From Vicinamibacteraceae bacterium (lineage in GTDB: Bacteria > Acidobacteriota > Thermoanaerobaculia > Multivoradales > Multivoraceae): a stretch of 34,197 nt of DNA. Position 1 is the stretch's first letter, and every line of letters begins with the position of its first letter. The stretch lies in assembly GCA_012270995.1 (NCBI GenBank), contig JAAXHG010000068.1, positions 1 through 34,197 of the forward strand. Direction: 5' to 3'. The translations under genes and the position numbers were made by a program. Below the pieces are notes generated by a model that was given only the letters and a program-made list of their open reading frames with translations, was not told the origin of the DNA and did no database searches. Shown here one piece after another: positions 15,438 to 22,500 of this stretch.

Positions 15438-16186
15438 TCCACGGCACGCCGGCCGAACGGGAGACCGCGGCGCCGGTGCCCGAAGCCGGCACCCTGGCGA
15501 TCGACGTCGCCATCCCGGCTTACAACGAGGAGGATTCGATCGGTCTAGTGCTCGCCGACATTCCGGCCGACCTGGTGCGGCGGGTCGTGGTCGCCGACAA
15601 CAACTCGCGGGACGCGACCGCGGCGCGGGCGCGCGAAGCCGGGGCGGAGATCGTGCCGGCGCCGGTCCAGGGCTACGGCAGCGCCTGTCTGGCGGCGCTC
15701 GACCACCTGCGCCGGACCGGACCGCCGGAGATCGTCGTCTTCCTGGATGCGGACTACTCGGACCACCCCGACGAGATGCCGCGGCTGGTGGAGCCGATCG
15801 TGCGCGGCGAGGCGGATCTGGTCATCGGTTCGCGGGCGCTGGGAGAGGCCGAACCCGGCGCCCTGCTGCCGCAGGCGCGCTGGGGCAACCGGTTTGCCTG
15901 CCTGCTGGTGCGCATGCTCTACGGCCACCGCTATACGGACCTGGGGCCGTTCCGCGCCGTCTCGTGGGAGGCGCTCGAGTCGCTCGGCATGAGGGATGCG
16001 GACTTCGGCTGGACGGCGGAGATGCAGGTCAAGGCGCTGCGGCGGGGCCTGCGTGTCGCGGAGGTGCCGGTCAGCTACCGTCGCCGAACCGGCGTGTCCA
16101 AGATCACCGGCACGATCTCCGGCACGGTGCGCGCGGGCTGGAAGATCATCGCGACGGTTCTCCGCTACAGTCGCGGCCCTATATGA
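15434..16186 (+). CDS. Family 2 glycosyltransferase, dolichol-phosphate-mannose-synthase-like
   Basis: A 250-residue GT-A glycosyltransferase. AIPAYNEEDSIG (26-37) is the nucleotide-sugar site, VADNNSRDAT follows, and FLDADYSDHPDE has the DxD motif (D105, D107). The later block GPFRAVSWEALESLGM, GWTAEMQVKALRRG and EVPVSYRRRTGVSKI is typical of enzymes that charge a polyprenyl phosphate with a hexose (DPM1/ArnC-like). The C-terminal transmembrane pair of ArnC or GtrB is absent, so like soluble DPM1 it may depend on a membrane partner; the membrane protein encoded just upstream, whose TGA overlaps this GTG start, is a candidate. I infer that it supplies a lipid-linked sugar to the envelope. Sugar and lipid cannot be told from sequence. 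Confidence 0.85.
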   Translation: MIHGTPAERETAAPVPEAGTLAIDVAIPAYNEEDSIGLVLADIPADLVRRVVVADNNSRDATAARAREAGAEIVPAPVQGYGSACLAALDHLRRTGPPEIVVFLDADYSDHPDEMPRLVEPIVRGEADLVIGSRALGEAEPGALLPQARWGNRFACLLVRMLYGHRYTDLGPFRAVSWEALESLGMRDADFGWTAEMQVKALRRGLRVAEVPVSYRRRTGVSKITGTISGTVRAGWKIIATVLRYSRGPI

Positions 16187-16638
16187 GTGGAATGACCGGT
16201 ACCGCCGTCAATGCCGCTGGTGGGGAAGTGCCGGCCAGCGAAGTCGAAGTCGATGTCCGCTACAAGGAGACGGACCAGATGGGAGTGGTCCACCACTCGA
16301 ACTATCTGGTGTGGTTCGAGCTGGCCCGTACCCATCACTGCCGCGCCGCGGGCATGGCCTACCGGAAGATCGAGGACGAGGGCTACTGGCTGATGGTCAC
16401 CGGCGTCCAGCTCAAGTACCGCGGCGCCGCCCGCTATGGCGACACGGTCCGGGTCGTCTGCTGGCTCGAGCGGCTGAAGAGCCGCGCCATGAGCTTCGGC
16501 TATCGGACGGAAGTGGGTGGCAAGGTGCTGGTCGAGGGTCGGACCGACCACGTCTGGGTCGACAGGGAGACGGGAAACCACTGCCGGATGCCGGAGGTCG
16601 TCGTGCCGGTCTTCCGGTCGATGGCCGGGTCCTGCTAG
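16183..16638 (+). CDS. Acyl-CoA thioesterase, hotdog fold (YbgC/4HBT family)
   Basis: A 151-residue hotdog-fold thioesterase. VRYKETDQMGVVHHSNYLVW is the family signature, with D31 as the catalytic acid and H37/H38 and Y41 in the usual places. YGDTVRVVCWLERLKSRAMS is the second conserved strand-helix region. The ATG at 16183 overlaps the stop of the glycosyltransferase (ATGA), so translation is coupled and the longer frame upstream is a shadow. YbgC-type enzymes cleave short or aromatic acyl-CoAs, and some act in phospholipid metabolism near the Tol-Pal system. In this operon it might release an acyl group used in, or removed from, envelope lipid. It is the last gene of the operon. Confidence 0.85.
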   Translation: MSGMTGTAVNAAGGEVPASEVEVDVRYKETDQMGVVHHSNYLVWFELARTHHCRAAGMAYRKIEDEGYWLMVTGVQLKYRGAARYGDTVRVVCWLERLKSRAMSFGYRTEVGGKVLVEGRTDHVWVDRETGNHCRMPEVVVPVFRSMAGSC

Positions 16639-16723
16639 CGCCGCCAAACCCGTCGCAGGCTCCGTGTTTGGCCCCAGCCCCTACCGCCCCAGGAGCTTGT
16701 GCCGCGGAACCTCGTTCCGCGAG
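16639..16723 (+). repeat. Intergenic repeat, copy 2, with hairpin between convergent genes
   Basis: This starts directly after the thioesterase TAG and matches the element at 14424 over its whole length (60 of the first 72 bases, about 66 of 85 in all). Its 3' end is a perfect 8-bp hairpin, CGCGGAAC (16703-16710), loop CTC, GTTCCGCG (16714-16721). The differing bases in the two copies still allow a stem here. It lies between the convergent thioesterase and SDR genes, where a two-way terminator is expected, though without a U-run. Confidence 0.7.
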
Positions 16724-16731
16724 GTAAGTTG

Positions 16732-17502
16732 CTAGAAGCAGGCGTAGCCGCCGTCGATCACGAACTCGTCGCCGGTGTGGTAGGCGGATGCCCCGCTGGC
16801 CAGGTACACGGCGATGCCGCTGAAGTCGTCGCCGACGCCCCAGCGGCGCTGGGGAATGCGGCGCAGGACCTTGGTCCGGAAGGCCTCGGTGCCGAGAGCC
16901 CTTTCCGTCATCGCGGTAGCGATCCAGCCGGGCAGGACCGAGTTGACCCGGATCCCGTGGCGCGCGTGCTCGACCGCCAGGCCGCGCACCATCGCGTTGA
17001 GCCCCGCCTTGGTCGAGGCGTAGTGCTCGCTGCGCGGGGCGCCGAAGATCGCGGAGACGCTGCTGGTCGCGACCAGGGAGCCGCCCTCGCCGGGCTCGAC
17101 CATGTGCCGGATCGCCTGCTGGAAGGTCTGGAACACGCCCTCCATGTTGACCTGGAAGATGCGGCGCCACTCTTCCATCGACATGTCGACGAAGGGCGTG
17201 CCGCGGCCTCCGATGCCGGCGTTGGCGAAGCAGGAATCGACCTTGCCGAGCAGGTCGACGGTGTGTTCGAAGGATGCGGTCACCGCGTCGGCGTCGCCGA
17301 CGTCACAGATGAGTGCTTCGACCTTCGTGCCGTGGCGCTCCAGTTGCTCCCTGGCGGCCGCGTTCTTCGTCTCGTTCGTTCCCCAGATGCAGACATCGGC
17401 CCCAGCCTGGGCCAGCCCCTCGGCGAACCCCAGGCCGATGCCCGAGTTGCCGCCGGTCACCAGCCCGACGGTGCCGCTCAGGTCGAATGCGTCGTAAGCC
17501 AC
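16732..17502 (-). CDS. Short-chain dehydrogenase/reductase
   Basis: A 256-residue classical SDR oxidoreductase. TGGNSGIG (16-23) binds the dinucleotide, NAG (94-96) and N119 support the active site, and S148, Y161 and K165 (YASTK) complete the catalytic tetrad. PGWIATAMTE and DGGYACF at the end fit the family. I prefer the GTG at 17502, since AGGGAG lies about 8 bases upstream of it; the ATG at 17544 would place that sequence inside the gene. GTNETK in the second-strand region may decide the NAD or NADP choice, but this is not certain. It lies 66 bp downstream of a TauE/SafE permease gene on the same strand. Substrate unknown. Confidence 0.88.
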   Translation of the reverse strand: MAYDAFDLSGTVGLVTGGNSGIGLGFAEGLAQAGADVCIWGTNETKNAAAREQLERHGTKVEALICDVGDADAVTASFEHTVDLLGKVDSCFANAGIGGRGTPFVDMSMEEWRRIFQVNMEGVFQTFQQAIRHMVEPGEGGSLVATSSVSAIFGAPRSEHYASTKAGLNAMVRGLAVEHARHGIRVNSVLPGWIATAMTERALGTEAFRTKVLRRIPQRRWGVGDDFSGIAVYLASGASAYHTGDEFVIDGGYACF

Positions 17503-17568
17503 GGTTTGATCTCCCTGGTTCCTTGAGAGTGCGGCGCGGAGCATAGCCGTCTCCGGTTCGCTCCGGTC

Positions 17569-18312
17569 TCAGCCGAACCAGAGGCGGATCGCGAACAGGA
17601 TCACGGTGATGGTCACCACCTGCTGCACCCAGGCGTGACCCTTGAGCACGGTCAGTCGCACGCCGAGCCAGCCGCCAACCATGTTCCCGGCCGCCAAGGC
17701 GAACCCGAACGCCCAGTCGACCCGACCGGAGAGCGCGAACAGCAGCAGGGAGAGGCCGGTGAAGCAGAGAATGCTGAGCACCTTGACCGCGTTGCCGCGC
17801 ACCAGGTCCAGGCCGGCCAGCGAGGTCGCGGCGAGGATGAAGAAGCCGACCCCCGCCTGGACGAATCCGCCGTAGATGCCGACGCCGAAGAAGCCGAGCG
17901 CCAGCAGGCCGATCCGGAGGGTCGCGGGCTGTTCTTCGGGTTCCGCGCGCCGCGAGATCAGGGTCCAGAGGGTCGCCACGACCATCAGCGCGGCCAGCAC
18001 GCGGCGAAAGGCGTCGTCGCTGATGACGAGCGCAGCCCAGGCGCCCAGCCCGGCGCCGGCGGTTGCCGGCATCGCCGCCCACAGGATCGCCCGCCGGTCG
18101 AGCACGCCGTGACGGTGGAAGCCCCACGAAGCGACGACGTTCTGGAGCAGGATGGCGACCCGGTTCGTGCCGTTGGCGATGCCCGGCGGCAGGCCGAAGA
18201 AGATGAGGATCGGCAGGGTCAGGAAGGAGCCGCCGCCGGCCACGACGTTCAGGACTCCGGCGACGCAGCCGGCGAGCGCGAGCGCGGGGTAGACGATCGC
18301 CGGCTCGTTCAT
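17569..18312 (-). CDS. TauE/SafE (TSUP) family membrane permease
   Basis: A 247-residue polytopic membrane protein of the sulfite exporter TauE/SafE family. The first helix region (YPALALAGCVAGVLNVVAGG, then GGSFLTLPILIFFGLPPGIA) and NGTNRVAILLQN are hallmark sequences. A second, symmetrical half follows after a charged loop (RRAEPEEQP), with GIYGGFVQAGVGFFIL as its signature and a final GGWLGVRL. About seven or eight hydrophobic segments are seen. Members export sulfite, sulfoacetate or other small organic anions, or take up similar compounds. No sulfur-metabolism gene adjoins it, so the substrate is open. Confidence 0.88.
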   Translation of the reverse strand: MNEPAIVYPALALAGCVAGVLNVVAGGGSFLTLPILIFFGLPPGIANGTNRVAILLQNVVASWGFHRHGVLDRRAILWAAMPATAGAGLGAWAALVISDDAFRRVLAALMVVATLWTLISRRAEPEEQPATLRIGLLALGFFGVGIYGGFVQAGVGFFILAATSLAGLDLVRGNAVKVLSILCFTGLSLLLFALSGRVDWAFGFALAAGNMVGGWLGVRLTVLKGHAWVQQVVTITVILFAIRLWFG

Positions 18313-18375
18313 CGCCGCTCAGCCTAGCGCCCCGAAACCCCTCGCGAGCTCGCGTCCGTTTGCTCCCCAAGGCGA

Positions 18376-18381
18376 TAGAAT
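18376..18381 (+). promoter_or_regulatory. TAGAAT, possible -10 element
   Basis: TAGAAT lies 8 bases before the ATG at 18390, in the context GATAGAATGCGG. The same context recurs before the exporter operon (CATAGAATGCGC, 30199) and, less exactly, before the phosphodiesterase operon (AATAGAATCCGG, 9948). So close to the ATG it would give a nearly leaderless mRNA. No clear -35 is seen. Confidence 0.35.
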
Positions 18382-18389
18382 GCGGTCCG

Positions 18390-18644
18390 ATGGCCGATCA
18401 GCCTCCCGCGCGCGGCGGCGGCGCCTCCGTCCTTTCGTTCCTGGGCGGATTGCGCTTCCCGCAGCTCTTCGTGCTGCTCGCGATCATCTTCCTCGTCGAC
18501 CTTTTCGTTCCCGACCTGCTGCCCTTCGTCGACGAGGCCGTTCTGGGCCTGCTCACGCTGATGACGGGCATGTGGCGTGATCGCCGCGAGCCGCCCGACA
18601 AGCCTCCCGAGAAGAACGTGACACCGCCGGGGGCGCGTGGATGA
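18390..18644 (+). CDS. Small membrane protein, DUF6116-like
   Basis: An 84-residue protein. LRFPQLFVLLAIIFLVDLFV (21-40) is one hydrophobic helix, followed by PDLLPFVDEAVLGLLTLMTG, a second hydrophobic stretch with a conserved-looking PD...PFVDE turn, and then a basic, Pro-rich tail. This resembles the short family annotated as DUF6116, of unknown function. I start at the ATG at 18390 rather than 18360 because the extra ten residues would overlap the probable promoter element. Its stop overlaps the start of the next gene (ATGA at 18641), so the pair is translationally coupled. Confidence 0.75.
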   Translation: MADQPPARGGGASVLSFLGGLRFPQLFVLLAIIFLVDLFVPDLLPFVDEAVLGLLTLMTGMWRDRREPPDKPPEKNVTPPGARG

Positions 18645-20005
18645 GGCTGCGCCGGCTCCTGGTTACCCTGGCGGCGCTGCTTGCGGCCCTACCGGCGGTC
18701 GCGGCGGCCCAGGACTGGAGCGGGGACCACGGAATCCGGGTCACGGTGGCCGACGACGCCGGCCAACCGGTGCCGGAGGTCAGAGTCATCGTGCGGCTCG
18801 CGGAGTCGGATCGCTCCGGTGGGCCGCCGCCGCTGCTGACGAACGGGCAGGGCGTGGTCGAGGTCACCGGCCTCTCGGCCGGCGAGTGGGAAATCGAACT
18901 GATGCGGCAGGGCTTCATGATCGTGAACTCGTACCTGAGACTGGAGGACGGGAAGCGGCCCCAGGTGGGCTTCACGTCGAGTCAACGAACGGGTCCCTTC
19001 TGGGCGCCCATGAACGTGAGCTACTCGAGCCTCGGCGCGGCGAGTTCGACGGCGCGGGCCGGCTCGGCTCGGGCGATGAACAGGGCGCAGCGCCGGGCGG
19101 AACGTCGCGCCGAGCAGCGTGAGCGGCGGCTCCAGCGGGACGACGTGGCCCGCGTGGTCGAGCCGCCGCCGGCAGCGGAGACGCCGCAACCCGAGTCGAC
19201 GGAAGCGGTGGAGCAACCGGCGCCGGCAGCAGCGCCGGAGCCGGTCGTCGTGGCGGAGCAGCCCACGGCCGAGCCCGAGCGGGTCGCCGTAGCGGAGCAG
19301 CCGGCGGCTGAGCCCGAGCCAGTGGACGTGGCGGAACGACCCGCGGCTGAACCAGAGCCCAGGCCGGTGGACGTGGCGGAACGACCCGTGCCTGAACCCG
19401 AACCCGAACCCGAGCCGGTCGTGGTGCGCCTGCTGGCGAACCCCACTCTGCTGCCCGCCGGCGCCTGCCCCGAGTGCGCGCCAGGTGAATGGTCCGTGTC
19501 GAGTCACTGGCCGGCGGAACCGAGAACCGGTGAGACGACTGCCTGTGCGGGCGATCTCGCCGGACGTCTGGAGCGGGTGGCCGGCATCGTCGAACAGTCG
19601 TTGCCCGAGGAGTTCCTCGCCTACACCGGCGCGCTGGCGTCGCCCGAAGGCAACGACGTGCTGCGGCTGTTGCCGCCGGAGACCCGGGCCGAGGTCCAGG
19701 AGTTGCTGATCCCGGTCCTCGATCCGGAGCGCTCGTGCCAAGTCCTCGGCGTTCTGTTGCCGAAGGACGTGAGGTTCGTCGGCTTCCAGTACGAGGCCGC
19801 CGACCTCAGTGCGAGGGGCGGCTGCCTGCCCGAGCAGCCGTGCGACATCGGCGATGCCCAGTGGCGGGGAAATCCCATGATCCACCGTCACGACCACGGA
19901 ACGTTCGTCTACGGCGTGTTCGAGAACCTGTCCGCGGACACCCGGCGGGAAGCGAACCTCAAGGTCTACTTCCGGCCGCCGCGGGGCTGGTTGCCGCCGC
20001 GCTGA
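18641..20005 (+). CDS. Secreted protein with Pro/Glu repeats, function unknown
   Basis: A 454-residue exported protein. A Sec signal (1-23, ending AVAAAQ) is followed by a beta-sandwich-like domain (about 28-115) of the carboxypeptidase-regulatory kind: GIRVTVADDAGQPVPEVRV and later GLSAGEWEIELMRQGF. Next comes a highly basic Arg/Ala stretch (140-165), then a Pro/Glu/Val tandem repeat (about 199-262), which could span periplasm or peptidoglycan. The last 190 residues form a separate domain with CPEC (276-279) and other cysteines; I do not recognise it. The protein is coupled to the upstream DUF6116-like gene. The layout suggests an envelope structural or anchoring role, which is inference. 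Confidence 0.75.
   Translation: MRLRRLLVTLAALLAALPAVAAAQDWSGDHGIRVTVADDAGQPVPEVRVIVRLAESDRSGGPPPLLTNGQGVVEVTGLSAGEWEIELMRQGFMIVNSYLRLEDGKRPQVGFTSSQRTGPFWAPMNVSYSSLGAASSTARAGSARAMNRAQRRAERRAEQRERRLQRDDVARVVEPPPAAETPQPESTEAVEQPAPAAAPEPVVVAEQPTAEPERVAVAEQPAAEPEPVDVAERPAAEPEPRPVDVAERPVPEPEPEPEPVVVRLLANPTLLPAGACPECAPGEWSVSSHWPAEPRTGETTACAGDLAGRLERVAGIVEQSLPEEFLAYTGALASPEGNDVLRLLPPETRAEVQELLIPVLDPERSCQVLGVLLPKDVRFVGFQYEAADLSARGGCLPEQPCDIGDAQWRGNPMIHRHDHGTFVYGVFENLSADTRREANLKVYFRPPRGWLPPR
19235..19426 (+). repeat. In-frame 39-bp repeat encoding PEPVxVAEQPAAE units
   Basis: Four or so imperfect units of 13 to 15 residues (PEPVVVAEQPTAE, PERVAVAEQPAAE, PEPVDVAERPAAE, PEPRPVDVAERPVPE) end in a PEPEPEPEP run. 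All changes keep the reading frame, so the tract is under protein-level selection and could vary in length between strains by slippage or recombination. Confidence 0.85.
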
Positions 20006-20083
20006 CGGCGGGCCGTGCGGTACGCTCGTTCCCGTTCACGGAGAGAGAACCGGCTCAAGCGAACTTCTGTGAGGAGAGTTGTC

Positions 20084-21157
20084 ATGTCCTTCCGCCGCTC
20101 GAACTTCCTGTTCACCGCTGTCGCGCTGGCATCGCTTCTGACGACGCCCCTGGCCGCTCGCGGCGACGACGACATTCCACGCACTCCGAGCGGCCGGCCG
20201 GACCTCTCCGGCAACTACGACGTCGCCAACCTGACGCCGTTCGAGCGGGATCCCCGCTTCGGCGACAAACTGTTCATGACCGCGGAGGAAGCGGAGCAGA
20301 TCGCTGCCAGGATGGCAGCGGCCAGCGCGGGCGCCGACGCGGTCAGTGACCCGGACCGCGAGGCGCCGCCGGCGGGAGGCGACGGTTCCGCGGGCGCGGC
20401 GGGCGCGGTTGGCGGCTACAACTTCTTCTGGCTCGACTTCGGCAACCGGGCGTACCCGATCGACGGCAAGTACCGAACATCGGTGCTGATCGATCCGCCG
20501 AACGGTCGGATGCCCGAGTTGACCGAGGCCGGCAAGGCGCGGAGGGCCAGGGTCAACCCGTACATGTACCGGAACACGGGCGACGCCTGGTGGATCGAGG
20601 CCGGCGACGATCCCTACGACGGCCCCGAAACCCTGACGCCCGGGGACCGCTGCATCTACACCGGCGTCGCCACGACTCCGGTCCGTTCACTGCCCTACAA
20701 CAACCTGAAGACGATCACCCAGACCGAGGACCACGTCGTCATCCTGGTCGAGTGGATGCACTGGGCGAAGGTGGTCCGTCTGAACGCCGAGCACCCGCCG
20801 GCCGAGTATCGCTCCATGGGCGGTGACTCGATCGGCTGGTGGGAAGGCGACACCCTCGTTGTCGACACGACGAACTTCCGCGTTGGCGGACGCGGCTTCC
20901 GCGGCGGCTCGGAGAACACCCACGTCGTCGAGCGCTTCTCCGTGCAGCACGATGGCAACGTGATCTACAACTTTACCGTCGAGGACGACACGGTCTGGAC
21001 CGCTCCGTGGACCGGCGAGTACCTTTGGAAGGCCGACGAAGGCCGCGTCTACGAGTACGCCTGCCACGAGGGCAACTACTCGATGGGCGGCACGCTGCGC
21101 GGAGCACGGGTCCTCGAGGCGGACGCGCTGAGCGGAGCCAGCACCGGCGCCGAGTAA
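20084..21157 (+). CDS. Secreted protein of unknown function
   Basis: A 357-residue exported protein that I cannot assign to a named family. The ATG at 20084 has GAGGAGAG at 20071-20078 in front of it and gives a clean Sec signal (to about residue 26, PLAARG). The mature part begins with IPRTPSGRPDLSGNYDV, a Pro/Gly-rich opening that I associate with a group of secreted proteins of unknown function common in acidobacterial-type genomes. Later blocks are WLDFGNRAYPIDGKYRTSVL, HWAKVVRLNAEHPP, SIGWWEGDTLVVDTTNFR and VVERFSVQHDGNVIYNFTVE; the GWWEGDTLVVDT and ERF elements recur within that group. There are few cysteines and no obvious catalytic motif. The gene is 78 bp after the repeat protein and could share its transcript. 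Confidence 0.75.
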   Translation: MSFRRSNFLFTAVALASLLTTPLAARGDDDIPRTPSGRPDLSGNYDVANLTPFERDPRFGDKLFMTAEEAEQIAARMAAASAGADAVSDPDREAPPAGGDGSAGAAGAVGGYNFFWLDFGNRAYPIDGKYRTSVLIDPPNGRMPELTEAGKARRARVNPYMYRNTGDAWWIEAGDDPYDGPETLTPGDRCIYTGVATTPVRSLPYNNLKTITQTEDHVVILVEWMHWAKVVRLNAEHPPAEYRSMGGDSIGWWEGDTLVVDTTNFRVGGRGFRGGSENTHVVERFSVQHDGNVIYNFTVEDDTVWTAPWTGEYLWKADEGRVYEYACHEGNYSMGGTLRGARVLEADALSGASTGAE

Positions 21158-21344
21158 ATCGGCCTAGGTCGGCAGGCGTATCTGAGTTTGCCGGAGTTTA
21201 CGCGCCGGTGGCCACGCGGAATGCCGGGAGGCCTCGCCAAGTGCGTAGCGTCCGCTCGGTGACGCCGGCTTCGCAGTGGCGCGACGACTGCGCGGCGAAG
21301 GCGAAGGCCGAGGCGGGCGGCCGGAAGAGAGCGGCGGAGGGAGT

Positions 21345-22430
21345 GTGAACCGGCAACGCTCACTCAGATCGTGGGGGCCAGCCGCCTGCGCTGGCGCCAG
21401 CCTTCAGGACCGCTGCCGCGGCCTCATGGTCGGACTCGGCGTCGGCAACGTCCTTGGCGTCCCCCAGGAAGGCTGGCGACGTCACGCAGTCGAGGTTTCC
21501 TACCCGAACGGCATCCGTGAGATCGAACTGGAACCCGGCGAGTCCGACGACGACGACCTCGCCCAGGCGATCATCCTCGCCGAGGCTGCGATCGAGGCTG
21601 GGTCCGGCGATCTCGACACCGACGAGATCGGCCGGCGGTTCTGGGTGTGGGCAGAGGAGAACGGCCGCGGAATCGGGAACCTGACCGCGGACGTCTTGGC
21701 GCTGATCGGCGGTGCCAGGCCCCGTTGCGGCCGCGGGCTTGGACTTCAGGCGCGGGAACCGACGGGACTGCCGGCATTGGAGGCTGCGCGGCAGGTCTGG
21801 GAGAAATCGGGCCGAGACTCCGCGGGCAACGGGGCCGTCATGCGGTGCGCGCCGCTCGCCATCCGGTGGCTACGCGAAGACGTTGCCCTTGCCAGGAACA
21901 CCGCGCTGAGCGCTGTCACGACTCATGCAGACCCGCGTTGCGTGTGGTCCTCCATTCTGGTCAACATCGCGGTTGCCATGTCGCTCAGGGGCGAGGATGT
22001 TGCCGTTTCGGAAGTCGTCAAGCGAACTCGCCGCGCGGCTAGTGAACTTGGGGACTCCCTGGCGGCCCTCGGAGTCGCAGGGGCCGTGCCGGAATCCGTC
22101 GTGGATGCGTGCTCAATCGCGGGTGGCATAGCTCCCGCGGATCTGGCCCTTGACGGCTACGACATGGGCTACACCCTCAAGGCGATGCAGGTCGCTCTTT
22201 GGTGCGTGACGCAGGCCACCGATTTCGAGGAGGCGCTGGTGGCGGTTGTCAGTGCCGGCGGAGACACGGACACGAACGGCGCGGTGGCCGGCGCGGTGCT
22301 CGGCGCCCGATTCGAGTTGAAGGCGATACCAAGCCGTTGGCGCTGGCGGCTGGCGGAGATCCGACCGGGCAGCGAGACGCTGGAAGTCCTCGCTGACCGG
22401 TGCGTTGCAGCTAGCTCAGCTAGCGGGTAA
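21345..22430 (+). CDS. ADP-ribosylglycohydrolase family protein
   Basis: A 361-residue cytoplasmic enzyme of the ADP-ribosylglycohydrolase (DraG/ARH) family, which removes ADP-ribose from proteins or small molecules using two Mg ions. GLMVGLGVGNVLGVP (26-40) is the usual start. SDDDDL (67-72) corresponds to the first metal motif (often TDDT), GNGAVMR (161-167) and THADPRC to the middle motifs, and AGGDTDTNGAVAGA (304-317) to the final metal motif. The GTG at 21345 is chosen because GGAGGGAG lies just before it. The 187 bp upstream show nothing clear beyond this. No matching ADP-ribosyltransferase is seen in the window. Confidence 0.88.
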   Translation: MNRQRSLRSWGPAACAGASLQDRCRGLMVGLGVGNVLGVPQEGWRRHAVEVSYPNGIREIELEPGESDDDDLAQAIILAEAAIEAGSGDLDTDEIGRRFWVWAEENGRGIGNLTADVLALIGGARPRCGRGLGLQAREPTGLPALEAARQVWEKSGRDSAGNGAVMRCAPLAIRWLREDVALARNTALSAVTTHADPRCVWSSILVNIAVAMSLRGEDVAVSEVVKRTRRAASELGDSLAALGVAGAVPESVVDACSIAGGIAPADLALDGYDMGYTLKAMQVALWCVTQATDFEEALVAVVSAGGDTDTNGAVAGAVLGARFELKAIPSRWRWRLAEIRPGSETLEVLADRCVAASSASG

Positions 22431-22448
22431 CCGCTTCCTGAGGAGTTG

Positions 22449-22485
22449 GCGTGCGCATCGTCAACCGAAGTCGACCGACGCACGC
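22449..22485. terminator. Possible stem between convergent genes
   Basis: GCGTGCG (22449-22455) and CGCACGC (22479-22485) can pair perfectly over 7 bp with a 23-base loop, in the 70-bp gap between the convergent ADP-ribosylglycohydrolase and PepSY genes. The loop is long and no U-run follows, so this is weak. Confidence 0.3.
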
Positions 22486-22500
22486 GAACAAGGCGGGCCG

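Noticed and set aside
18689..19897. Minus-strand Arg/Gly/His-rich frame opposite the repeat protein
   Set aside because: It is a by-product of the Pro/Glu repeat codons on the other strand; the plus-strand frame has a signal peptide and a coupled start.
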